Of a stretch of 64,000 bases of DNA, positions 1 to 7,988 are shown piece by piece. Origin of the DNA: DATKGL01 sp035510455 (lineage in GTDB: Bacteria; Patescibacteriota; Saccharimonadia; Saccharimonadales; UBA4665); the NCBI GenBank assembly GCA_035510455.1, contig DATKHB010000020.1:27974-91973 (forward strand). The letters are read 5' to 3'. The stretch's first letter is position 1. Every line of letters begins with the position of its first letter. Position numbers and translations under genes: made by a program. The notes below the pieces were generated by a model. The model was given only the letters and a program-made list of their open reading frames with translations. It did no database searches and was not told the origin of the DNA.

Positions 1-501
1 GACAAGAAAGATAGTCAAGGTGTATGTTTTGTTGGCAACGTTAATGTTAAGAACTTTTTGCAGCAGTTCGTAACCACCAAACCAGGTTCGATTGTTGACC
101 AAAACGGCAAGACTATCGGTGAACACGACGGCGCGTTGTTTTATACGATCGGGCAACGTCACGGTCTTAAAATCGGCGGCGGGTTGCCTTATTATGTTAC
201 CGGCAAGAATATGAGGCTTAATGAGGTTCACGTAACCAATGATATTTCAGATAAGGATTTATGGCATGACCAGCTGAATTTTGGTTTAGCCCACTGGCTT
301 AATGGCCCCCCGAAAAATGCTAAAAACCTATCAGTTAGGACACGCTATCGAGCACCTCTCGTAAAGCTAAAGTCTTTGGAAGAATTGGACGAGGGAAGTT
401 GGACAGCAAAGCTTGCTGAGCAGATTAAAGCACTAACGCCGGGTCAATCGGCGGTTATATACGAAGACGACCGGGTAGTAGGCGGCGGCATCGTTATTTA
501 G
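1..501 (+). CDS. mnmA: tRNA-specific 2-thiouridylase MnmA, C-terminal part (5' truncated by window)
   Basis: MnmA puts sulfur on U34 of Lys, Glu and Gln tRNAs in the cytoplasm. The reading frame is open from base 1, so the start lies outside the window; 166 residues remain of a protein usually near 360. Residues 5-12 of the fragment read SQGVCFVG, the family motif holding the second catalytic cysteine. It is followed by GQRHGLKIGGG and the usual C-terminal end VVGGGIV. An internal ATG would drop the catalytic Cys, so the gene must begin upstream. murJ follows after an 80-nt gap with its own -10 box. Confidence 0.93.
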   Translation, partial: DKKDSQGVCFVGNVNVKNFLQQFVTTKPGSIVDQNGKTIGEHDGALFYTIGQRHGLKIGGGLPYYVTGKNMRLNEVHVTNDISDKDLWHDQLNFGLAHWLNGPPKNAKNLSVRTRYRAPLVKLKSLEELDEGSWTAKLAEQIKALTPGQSAVIYEDDRVVGGGIVI

Positions 502-580
502 CTGTAAAAAATCTACATCATAGCAAAATAGGGTGTCTTCATTAGCGTATCTGTTTTATACTTGAAGCAAATAAGCATTA

Positions 581-2176
581 ATGAGTAACACAACGACCAA
601 ACCAGCCAAAAAGCGACTTTCTTTAAGTAGTGCGGCTACGCTACTTATAGCTTCTTCGGTTTTTGGTACGATTTTAGGCTTTATCCGTACCAAACTAGTT
701 AATGCCAATTTTTACCCTGTTGGTCCCCATAGCACTGATGCGTACTTTGCCGCTTTTAACATACCTGACTTCTTTTTCTTCACGATTGCTGCCGGAGCGC
801 TTGGGGTAGCTTTCATGCCGGTATTGGCCGACCGCCTGAGTAAGGGTGACCGGAAAGGCGTCTGGGAATTATCAACCAGTCTACTTAATCTCCTGATGAT
901 AATAATGACCGCAATAGGAGTCATTATTCTAGTTTTCGCTCAACCCCTAATTCACTACATAGTAGCTCCTGATTTAACGAAAGCTCAACTCACTACTACC
1001 GTCGATATCATGAGGCTTCTTGCTTTTAACCCTCTCCTATTTACTATTTCCGGGGTGTTAGTTGGGGTACAACAGACATTCGGCCGATTCTTCTTCTATG
1101 CACTAGCGCCATTGTTTTATAACCTAGCAATCATTATTAGTATATTTGTATTTAGACATAATATCGGAATAGTTGGCCTGGGGATTGGGGCACTAGCTGG
1201 AGCTCTAATCCAGCTAGGGGTCGTGTGTTTTGGTTTAATTGGCACAAAGTTCCAGTGGCATCCGAAGATAATGTGGAGAAGTTCCGAGTTCCGGCAAATC
1301 CTAAGACAACTGCCGCCTCGTTCATTGGACCAGGGTATTGATCAGGTGGAGACTATTGTCGGGACCCACTTTGCCCGCGAACTAGGTGCTGGGAACATAA
1401 GCTATTACAACAACGCCTATACACTCAGCACGGCTCCGACACTTCTTATAGGTACGGCTATCAGCACGGCTGCTTTCCCGCAACTTAATAACCGCCTGGC
1501 TCAAGGCCGCCCAGATCTATTCAGAAAAGATTTCACAAAAGTTTTGAGACTGATGGTATGGCTAGCTATGCCAGCGGCGGTCATTAGCTATTTCACCAGA
1601 GGATATTTGGCCAGATTCATCTTCTCCAGAAACGCCCCGCAGATCGCCGAAATTTTCGGATTCTTTGCGGTAGCGATTTTCTTCACGACGATCTACACCA
1701 TAATCTCACGCTGGTTCTACGCTCATAAAGACACCAAGACTCCTTTATTCGTTTCATTATTTACCATTTTATTCGACATATTGCTAATTTCTTCCCTGGC
1801 TAGGGCGAATTCTTACGGTGCCAGTGGTTTGGCTATAACTCAGTCAATCGTCGCCATGGCGGAAGTGATTATCCTGTCTACCATTATCGCCATAAGAGAT
1901 CCTAAGCTGTTTAATGTAGAATTCTGGACTGGAATATTTAAAACAATCGCTGTTACCGGATTTAGTGTGATAGCTGGCTTTATAATGATTACCTTATTGC
2001 CGCTTGGGGTTAATGATCGAGGAATCGTAACACTCGGCGGCAAGCTGATGCTAATTGTTGGTGTAGTCGCTACAGTTCACATAGTTATGTCGGCATTATT
2101 CGGCCTGGAAGAAAGCCAGCCGATATTCAATCGTATAAAAAGAATTATTACAAAACCTGTTAAGCTCAGCTACTAA
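581..2176 (+). CDS. murJ: lipid II flippase MurJ (MviN family)
   Basis: MurJ is an integral membrane protein that moves lipid II across the cytoplasmic membrane for peptidoglycan synthesis. The 531-residue product starts with a basic tail, then about fourteen hydrophobic helices. The N-terminal block has the family pattern: FGTILGFIRTKLV near residue 30, then DAYFAAFNIPDFFF, then GALGVAFMPVLADRL. Length is normal for MurJ. ATG is preceded by a -10 like TATACT at 557-562, giving a leader of roughly 12 nt without a clear ribosome site. It works with murF-like, ddl and mltG elsewhere in the window. Its 3' end faces a structured element and a minus-strand small membrane gene. Confidence 0.93.
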   Translation: MSNTTTKPAKKRLSLSSAATLLIASSVFGTILGFIRTKLVNANFYPVGPHSTDAYFAAFNIPDFFFFTIAAGALGVAFMPVLADRLSKGDRKGVWELSTSLLNLLMIIMTAIGVIILVFAQPLIHYIVAPDLTKAQLTTTVDIMRLLAFNPLLFTISGVLVGVQQTFGRFFFYALAPLFYNLAIIISIFVFRHNIGIVGLGIGALAGALIQLGVVCFGLIGTKFQWHPKIMWRSSEFRQILRQLPPRSLDQGIDQVETIVGTHFARELGAGNISYYNNAYTLSTAPTLLIGTAISTAAFPQLNNRLAQGRPDLFRKDFTKVLRLMVWLAMPAAVISYFTRGYLARFIFSRNAPQIAEIFGFFAVAIFFTTIYTIISRWFYAHKDTKTPLFVSLFTILFDILLISSLARANSYGASGLAITQSIVAMAEVIILSTIIAIRDPKLFNVEFWTGIFKTIAVTGFSVIAGFIMITLLPLGVNDRGIVTLGGKLMLIVGVVATVHIVMSALFGLEESQPIFNRIKRIITKPVKLSY

Positions 2177-2186
2177 AAAAGACATG

Positions 2187-2279
2187 AAAAAAGCCGTGTG
2201 ATGTTTGTTAGTGTTGTTTGATGGGGACGAACCGGTATCGGCTCAACGTCATCTAAATGACACTACTTATTCACACGGC
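2187..2279 (-). terminator. large terminator-like stem with long structured loop
   Basis: GCCGTGTGA at 2193-2201 pairs perfectly with TCACACGGC at 2271-2279. Read on the minus strand, the stem is followed by six T (2192-2187). The 69-nt loop holds further stems: TAGTGT 2209-2214 with ACACTA 2260-2265, and GAACCG 2229-2234 with CGGCTC 2239-2244 (one mismatch). It ends minus-strand transcription coming from the small membrane gene and prevents antisense reading into murJ. The loop is far longer than in an ordinary terminator. Confidence 0.6.
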
Positions 2280-2352
2280 CTGTGCCTCTCAGGGTTCCCA
2301 TAGTGTTCACATAAAGTGAACTTATGTACTCCTGTACCTGAGGGCTGGCCGT
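2187..2352 (-). ncRNA. candidate structured RNA element or structured 3' UTR
   Basis: Beyond the terminator stem, the same stretch holds a long nested hairpin: CTCAGG 2288-2293 with CCTGAG 2337-2342, CATA 2299-2302 with TATG 2323-2326, and GTTCAC 2305-2310 with GTGAAC 2316-2321. An outer stem ACGGCC 2275-2280 with GGCCGT 2347-2352 would use bases needed by the terminator stem, so the two are mutually exclusive, as in attenuators. No ORF fits. It may be the 3' UTR of the minus-strand small gene or an independent small RNA. No known RNA family was recognised. Confidence 0.4.
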
Positions 2353-2358
2353 TCAGAC

Positions 2359-2725
2359 CTATTGGTTCGAGAACTCTTCAGAGAGTTTCTTCTTATCGAC
2401 CTTGAGCAAGCGTTGCCGCTCGGTCTCGATTTGCTGAACCGCGTCGTTGTGGCTGAACCTGATGAACGTAACCAGGTTGGATATTCCTAAGACAATGGCA
2501 AAACTATCCGACAGCAGGAGCCCGACTCCAGAGATTACGGTGATGGCTAGTGCCAACATGTTGAACGTGCCATGCAAGGTTGTATAGCTAGAGCACTGCC
2601 GCCAACACACCCGAGCTCACTGCGGTCGTAAACAGACATACAGCAGCCGCGTTGCGGTGTTGATTTGTGAGCCTGGCTCGTGTTGCGTCCAATACCGCGC
2701 TGGATTCCTCGCTAAGATTTTCCAT
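2359..2725 (-). pseudogene. small membrane protein, reading frame broken by one base
   Basis: ATG at 2725 has a strong ribosome site (GGAGG about 7 nt upstream) and encodes 45 residues ending in a hydrophobic helix before TAG at 2590-2588. The frame one base further on continues without interruption to TAG at 2359 and encodes two more hydrophobic helices and a charged helical tail ending KKKLSEEFSNQ. Together they would make a protein of about 120 residues with three membrane helices. The break is at CTC-TAG-C. It is either a one-base insertion or sequencing error, or a +1 programmed shift resembling the prfB site in layout. Function not recognised. Confidence 0.5.
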
Positions 2726-2867
2726 ACTTATTTCCTCCGGTACTTGAAAGGACAATTCTCCAATTTGAAGAATGGTTAATGTATTAGCATAAACAGATTA
2801 AAAAGTCAACGTATTCAAACAATAGTAGTGTTATTCCAAGTCGCTACAACTTAAGTATTGTTACAGG

Positions 2868-2873
2868 TATAAT
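2868..2873 (+). promoter_or_regulatory. -10 box of lepA
   Basis: Perfect TATAAT. It overlaps the upstream ATG at 2872, so that ATG cannot be transcribed as a start; the next in-frame ATG at 2884 would lie at or a few bases after the transcription start. No good -35 is visible. Confidence 0.55.
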
Positions 2874-2883
2874 GCTGACTAGC

Positions 2884-4665
2884 ATGAAGAGTTCTGATAT
2901 TCGCAATTTTTGTATTATTGCCCACATAGACCACGGTAAATCCACTCTGGCCGATCGTTTACTTGAGTTAACTGGCACCGTTGAAAAACGCCAGATGAAA
3001 GCTCAGCTTCTTGACCAGATGGATTTAGAGAGAGAACGGGGCATTACTATTAAATTGGCACCGGTTCGGATGTATCACGAAGATTTCGAGCTTAATCTTA
3101 TAGATACCCCTGGTCATGTTGATTTTAGCTACGAAGTTTCTCGGAGTCTTGAAGCCTGCGAGGGCGCTCTATTGGTTGTGGACGCCACGCAAGGCATCCA
3201 AGCTCAAACTCTGGCTAATGTCTATCTAGCTCTTGGAGCGAATCTAAAAATAATACCAATAATTAATAAAATTGATTTACCGGCAGCTGATATTAAACGC
3301 ACGACTGGTGAGGTCTGCAGCCTTCTTGGTTGTAAGCCGGAAGACATACTGCCAGTTAGCGCCAAAACCGGTGAGGGCGTAGACCTTGTTCTTGAAAGGA
3401 TCATAAAAGATGTACCACCGCCATCAGGCAGTCCTGATAAGCCACTTCGGGCTCTAATTTTCGACACTAGGTATGATGATTACCGCGGAGTAATTGTTTA
3501 TGTGCGGGTTGTTGACGGTCAGTTACTTAAGGGATCAAATATCAGGGTAACATCAACCAACATCCCGGGTATCGCTCTAGAAATCGGCAGTCTTTCTCCG
3601 CAGCCAGTGGCCGGCAACGGATTATTAACCGGCGAAATCGGCTATGTGGTTACCAATCTAAAAAGTACCCGTGAGGCAAAAGTTGGCGACACCATAACAT
3701 TGGTCTCTGACGAAATAGTCGAACCATTGCCTGGCTACCGTGATGTGCGGCCGTTTGTCTACGCCGGTTTTTTTCCTAGCAGCAACGAATTTTATGGTGC
3801 GCTAAAAGATGCCATTGATAAATTGAGCCTAAGCGATTCGTCAATGCAATTTAGCCCCGAAAACTCTCCTGTTCTAGGATATGGCTTTCGGATTGGCTTT
3901 TTGGGTCTGCTTCATCTGGATATCGTAAAAGAAAGACTGGAGAGGGAATATAGCCTCGAATTGATAATCACTAATCCATCGACTGATTATCAGGTAACGC
4001 TTCTTAGCGGTGAAGAAATAATCATTAAGTCAGCAGCCGATTTACCAGATCAAACTACGATTAAAGAAATCAGAGAACCCTGGGTTAAGGGCGAAATTGT
4101 CTGCCCTAAAGATTACATTGGCCCCGTCTTGCAGTTGGTAGTACAAAGGCGCGGTCTGCAAAAAGATATTCACTATGTTGACTCGCAGCTGGCGGTAATT
4201 AATTTTGAGGCACCACTTTCTAATCTTTTGACTGACTTTTACGATGCCCTGAAAAGTCTAACCAGCGGCTACGGATCTTTTAACTATGAACTAGATGATT
4301 ACCGCACGGAAGATCTCGTAAGGTTAGATTTTTATGTAGCTGGCGAGAAAGTCGATGCTCTCAGTGTGGTTGCTCATCGCAGTGAATCGTTATCGCTTGG
4401 CAGGAGTATTGTCGACAAACTAAAAGAAGTTATTCCTAGGCAGCAATTCCAAGTTAGCTTACAGGCGGCTATTGGCGGCAAGTTTATCGCCAGGGAAGAC
4501 GTTAGCGCTTTTCGTAAGGACGTGACAACTGGGCTTTATGGAGGTGATGTTACGCGCAAAAAGAAAGTTTTAGCTAAACAGAAAAAAGGCAAAGAAAGGA
4601 TGAAACGATTTGGTAAGGTTGATATACCGGCAGACGCGTTTACCGTTATGCTAAGGCGTGACTGA
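2884..4665 (+). CDS. lepA: elongation factor 4 (LepA), ribosome back-translocating GTPase
   Basis: LepA is a translational GTPase that binds the ribosome under stress. From ATG 2884 it has 593 residues, the normal size. G1 is AHIDHGKST near residues 13-21, G3 is DTPGHVDF near 77, G4 is NKIDLP near 130. The C-terminal LepA-specific part includes AIGGKFIAREDVSAFRKDVT and a lysine-rich stretch KKKVLAKQKKGKERMKRFG. ATG 2884 was chosen over ATG 2872 because a TATAAT box spans 2868-2873 and because the family normally starts just before IRNF. It has its own promoter and is followed by alaS, also with its own promoter. Confidence 0.96.
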   Translation: MKSSDIRNFCIIAHIDHGKSTLADRLLELTGTVEKRQMKAQLLDQMDLERERGITIKLAPVRMYHEDFELNLIDTPGHVDFSYEVSRSLEACEGALLVVDATQGIQAQTLANVYLALGANLKIIPIINKIDLPAADIKRTTGEVCSLLGCKPEDILPVSAKTGEGVDLVLERIIKDVPPPSGSPDKPLRALIFDTRYDDYRGVIVYVRVVDGQLLKGSNIRVTSTNIPGIALEIGSLSPQPVAGNGLLTGEIGYVVTNLKSTREAKVGDTITLVSDEIVEPLPGYRDVRPFVYAGFFPSSNEFYGALKDAIDKLSLSDSSMQFSPENSPVLGYGFRIGFLGLLHLDIVKERLEREYSLELIITNPSTDYQVTLLSGEEIIIKSAADLPDQTTIKEIREPWVKGEIVCPKDYIGPVLQLVVQRRGLQKDIHYVDSQLAVINFEAPLSNLLTDFYDALKSLTSGYGSFNYELDDYRTEDLVRLDFYVAGEKVDALSVVAHRSESLSLGRSIVDKLKEVIPRQQFQVSLQAAIGGKFIAREDVSAFRKDVTTGLYGGDVTRKKKVLAKQKKGKERMKRFGKVDIPADAFTVMLRRD

Positions 4666-4708
4666 TACTCAAGTCTCCGTTCTGGTCTCGAATAAATACC
4701 CCCTTCTC

Positions 4709-4717
4709 TGTTACAAT
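4709..4717 (+). promoter_or_regulatory. extended -10 of alaS, leaderless start
   Basis: TGT followed by TACAAT (4712-4717), then 7 nt, then ATG 4725. Transcription would begin at or next to the A of the start codon. Confidence 0.5.
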
Positions 4718-4724
4718 ATTCATA

Positions 4725-6602
4725 ATGACCGCTCAAGAAATCAGAAGTGCCTACCTAAAGTTCTTTGAGGACAAAAAACATGCCTTGATACCTAGATCTT
4801 TATTAGTGCCCCAGAACGACCCAACAACTCTATTTACCGGTTCAGGCATGCAGCCGTTGATTCCTTATTTACTCGGTGAAGAGCACCCACGCGGGACTAG
4901 GCTCGTAGACAGTCAACCTTGCTTTAGAGCGCAAGACATTGAAGAAGTCGGCGACAATCGTCACACGACTTTCTTTGAAATGCTGGGGAACTGGAGTCTT
5001 GGCGATTACTTTAAGAAGGATCAGATCGATTGGTTTTGGGAGTTTTTGACTAAAACGCTAGGACTTAATCCTGGGCGCATATTCACTAGTTGTTATATTG
5101 GTAATCCGGCCGCAAACATACCAAAAGATACCGAGAGCGCTGAAGTCTGGAAGAAGCTGTTTGCTGGTGCCGGCATTGACGCCAAAGAGGTTGATATTGG
5201 CACTCAAGAGAATGGCTACAAGGTTGGCGAGCAAGATGGTCGAATATTTTTCTACGGTGATAAAAATTGGTGGTGCCGAGCCGGCACTGCTGACGCGATG
5301 CCGGTAGGGGAGCCAGGCGGTCCAGACACGGAAATGTTTTACTTCTTCCCTGCTGTAACTCACAACAAGGATTACGGAGAGCTTTGTCATCCTAATTGTG
5401 ACTGTGGCAGATACATGGAGATCGGTAACTCAGTCTTCATGGAGTACTTAAAGACTGCCCGCGGTTTTGAAAAACTACCTAAGAGAAACGTTGATTACGG
5501 TGGAGGCCTAGAGCGAATAGCTGCGGCAGCTATTGATGATCCGGATATTTTTAAAATGAGTTTGCTTTGGCCGATTATTGAGAAACTAGAAAGATTATCA
5601 GGCGAAAAATATGACGCTCACACCAACAGTATGAGAATAATCGCTGATCATCTGCGAGCCGCCGTTTTTTTAGCAGTTGATAACGTAGTCCCCAGCAACA
5701 AAGAGCAGGGCTATGTTATGCGTCGATTAATTCGTCGAGCTATTAGATTCTCCTTTGACCTTGGTATTGAGCACAATCTCTGTCAGTCATTAGTCCCAGT
5801 GATAACTGACTTATATAAGGCAGATTATCCAGAAGTCAGCCAAAAATCTACTCAGGTGAGCGATGCTTTAATTAAGGAAGAAAAGGTATTCCGCCAGACA
5901 CTTCGGGCTGGTGTACGGGAGTTTGAAAAAATAGCCAAGGATAATTTATCCGGAGCCTCTATCTTCAAGCTTTATGATACTTACGGCTTCCCTGTTGAGC
6001 TCAGCGTAGAAGAAGCCTTCCAGCGATCAATTAAGGTTGATGATGACTGGCGCACAGAATTTGACCGGCTAATGGATGATCAACGCAATAGGTCTCGAAC
6101 GGCTACTAAGGGTGAATTCAAAGGCGGCTTGGCGGATAAAGGCGAAATCACCACCAAATACCATACGGCTACCCATATTATGTATAAGGCTCTTAAAAAC
6201 GTACTTGGCGACCATGTTATACAGCGAGGTAGCAATATTACGCCCGAACGCATACGTTTTGACTTTTCTCACCCGAGCAAAGTGACCGATCAGGAGATAG
6301 AACAAGTCGAGAAGATGGTTAACGAGCAGATAGCTAGAGATTGGCCAGTGAGCTGGCGAGAAGAGAACACCAAAGAAGCTCTATCGAGCGGTGTTAGTGG
6401 TGCATTTGGTGATCGTTACGAAGGTGTTGTTAAGGTTTACACAGTAGGCGACCCCGATGGCGACAATTTTTCGCGCGAAATTTGCGGTGGTCCTCACGTC
6501 GAACATACTGGGCAGCTTGGCGGGGGCGGCAAGAAATTTAAGATCATAAAAGAAGAGTCATCAAGTTCTGGAGTTCGCAGGATTAAGGCCGTTCTTCAGT
6601 AA
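4725..6602 (+). CDS. alaS: alanyl-tRNA synthetase, short form without C-Ala domain
   Basis: AlaRS charges tRNA-Ala and clears mischarged Ser and Gly. The product has 625 residues, against about 870 in most bacteria. The class II catalytic part is complete (RTSxY-like core with FTGSGMQPLIPYLLGEEHP, FFEMLGNWSLGDYFKK). The tRNA-recognition region and the editing domain follow, with HTATH near residue 482 and CGGPHVEHTG near 587 as metal ligands. The protein ends right after the editing domain (SSSGVRRIKAVLQ), so the DHHA1/C-Ala tail is missing. The gene ends with a normal stop and intact spacing, so this is a family feature and not a truncation. Confidence 0.94.
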   Translation: MTAQEIRSAYLKFFEDKKHALIPRSLLVPQNDPTTLFTGSGMQPLIPYLLGEEHPRGTRLVDSQPCFRAQDIEEVGDNRHTTFFEMLGNWSLGDYFKKDQIDWFWEFLTKTLGLNPGRIFTSCYIGNPAANIPKDTESAEVWKKLFAGAGIDAKEVDIGTQENGYKVGEQDGRIFFYGDKNWWCRAGTADAMPVGEPGGPDTEMFYFFPAVTHNKDYGELCHPNCDCGRYMEIGNSVFMEYLKTARGFEKLPKRNVDYGGGLERIAAAAIDDPDIFKMSLLWPIIEKLERLSGEKYDAHTNSMRIIADHLRAAVFLAVDNVVPSNKEQGYVMRRLIRRAIRFSFDLGIEHNLCQSLVPVITDLYKADYPEVSQKSTQVSDALIKEEKVFRQTLRAGVREFEKIAKDNLSGASIFKLYDTYGFPVELSVEEAFQRSIKVDDDWRTEFDRLMDDQRNRSRTATKGEFKGGLADKGEITTKYHTATHIMYKALKNVLGDHVIQRGSNITPERIRFDFSHPSKVTDQEIEQVEKMVNEQIARDWPVSWREENTKEALSSGVSGAFGDRYEGVVKVYTVGDPDGDNFSREICGGPHVEHTGQLGGGGKKFKIIKEESSSSGVRRIKAVLQ

Positions 6603-6622
6603 TAATTCAAGCTTTAGCGTGC

Positions 6623-6628
6623 TATAAT
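6623..6628 (+). promoter_or_regulatory. -10 box of the ftsA-like operon
   Basis: Perfect TATAAT, 10 nt before ATG 6639. The short AAAGGA between them could be a weak ribosome site, but the predicted leader is only about 4 nt. Confidence 0.45.
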
Positions 6629-6638
6629 CGAAAGGATT

Positions 6639-7988
6639 ATGCTAGATAAACTTAAGGGCTTAAGCCAGTCGTTGGCTAGTAAGGCAGCTTCCGGCGCTAG
6701 CCGCGCTGGCAACGAAATTACCGGTAAGATTAAAAACAGAAAAAAGGATGACGATGGCGAAAAGTACATTGTGGCACTTGATATTGGTACCGAATTTGTT
6801 AAAGCGCTACTAGCGCGGGTTGTTGAAAGCAATCAGGCTGAGATAATCGGCGTTGGCCGTACCCATCAATCATTAAGCGACATGCAAGCTGGGGCGATAG
6901 CTGACATCTCGAGTGTCGTTGAAAATTGTGACAAGGCCTTAACACAAGCTGAAGAAGAAGCTGGAGTATCGGCTCGAATGGCAATGATTGGGATTGCCGG
7001 CGAGCTAGTCAAAGGCACGACCAGCACCATTCGCTTTACCAGAAAGCAATCGGATAAACCAATGGATTTAGCCGAAGTCGAACAAATAATACGTCTAGTC
7101 CAAGAAAAAGCAGAAAACCGTGCCAAGAAACATTTAGCTATGGAGTTGGGCGGTAAAGACGTAGAAGTTCGCTTGGTTAATAGCGCTCTCGTTAGTATTG
7201 ATATAGACGGCTATAAGGTTACCAATCCAATCGGCTTCCAGGGCAAAGAAGTTTTGGTTCAGCTATATACAGCCTTTGCGCCGTTAATACATATCGGAGC
7301 TTTAGAGAAAACCGCCCAGGAACTAGACTTAGAATTACTAGCCGTTGCCGCTGAACCGTTTGCAGTTTCCCGTTCGGTAATTGGCGATGACCCCAATGCC
7401 TCAATGAGTGCGATACTTATGGATGTGGGCGGTGGCACCACTGATATTGCGGTAGTTGATGAAGGCGGGGTACAGGGAACGGAAATGTTTGGGATTGGCG
7501 GCCGCGGATTTACTCGTTCGGTTGAACGAGAGCTTGGTGTTGATTTCCCTAAGGCCGAAGAGCTAAAACTTGATCTAGGGTCTCATAAGCTACCCCCCAA
7601 TAAAGTGCCGGTAGTAGAGGCTGCACTCAACAAAACCTTAAATGTTTGGACAGACGGGGTTGAATTGGCGCTCGGTGAATTCACAAAACTCGATCATTTG
7701 CCGCACCGAATCTTACTTTGCGGTGGCGGCTCATCATTAGACATGCTTATGGACGAGCTTCAGGATTCTTCCTGGTATAAGCAGCTGCCTTTCACTAGAA
7801 AACCTACGGTCCAGCACATCCACCCCAATCAAGTGGTCGGTATAATTGACAAAACCGGTCACGCAAACGACCATACTTTTATAACCGCCATGGGGCTGCT
7901 GAGGGTTGGTCTAGACACTCTTCAACAATCGAGTGATTCGTCAACGGGTAGCGTTAGGGAGAAACTAGATAGGATGTTAAGAGTATGA
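6639..7988 (+). CDS. FtsA/PilM-like actin-fold ATPase
   Basis: This 449-residue protein has the actin-fold ATPase signatures: ALDIGTEFVKAL near residues 46-57 (phosphate 1), LMDVGGGTTDIAVV near 263-276 (phosphate 2) and ILLCGGGSSL near 355 (adenosine). The SHS2-like insert typical of FtsA lies around residues 90-190 (IGIAGELVKG). A basic N-terminal segment of about 40 residues precedes the fold; no membrane helix is seen. It overlaps the next gene by ATGA. FtsA in division and PilM in type IV pili share this fold, and the downstream membrane protein could fit either role. The neighbouring wall genes mltG and LysM-CHAP slightly favour division or envelope assembly. Confidence 0.75.
   Translation: MLDKLKGLSQSLASKAASGASRAGNEITGKIKNRKKDDDGEKYIVALDIGTEFVKALLARVVESNQAEIIGVGRTHQSLSDMQAGAIADISSVVENCDKALTQAEEEAGVSARMAMIGIAGELVKGTTSTIRFTRKQSDKPMDLAEVEQIIRLVQEKAENRAKKHLAMELGGKDVEVRLVNSALVSIDIDGYKVTNPIGFQGKEVLVQLYTAFAPLIHIGALEKTAQELDLELLAVAAEPFAVSRSVIGDDPNASMSAILMDVGGGTTDIAVVDEGGVQGTEMFGIGGRGFTRSVERELGVDFPKAEELKLDLGSHKLPPNKVPVVEAALNKTLNVWTDGVELALGEFTKLDHLPHRILLCGGGSSLDMLMDELQDSSWYKQLPFTRKPTVQHIHPNQVVGIIDKTGHANDHTFITAMGLLRVGLDTLQQSSDSSTGSVREKLDRMLRV

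Noticed and set aside
2193..2380. tmRNA or tRNA-like end near GGGGACGAACCGG and GGTTCGAGAAC
   Set aside because: No acceptor pairing, no CCA end and no tag-reading frame; the second part is coding on the minus strand.
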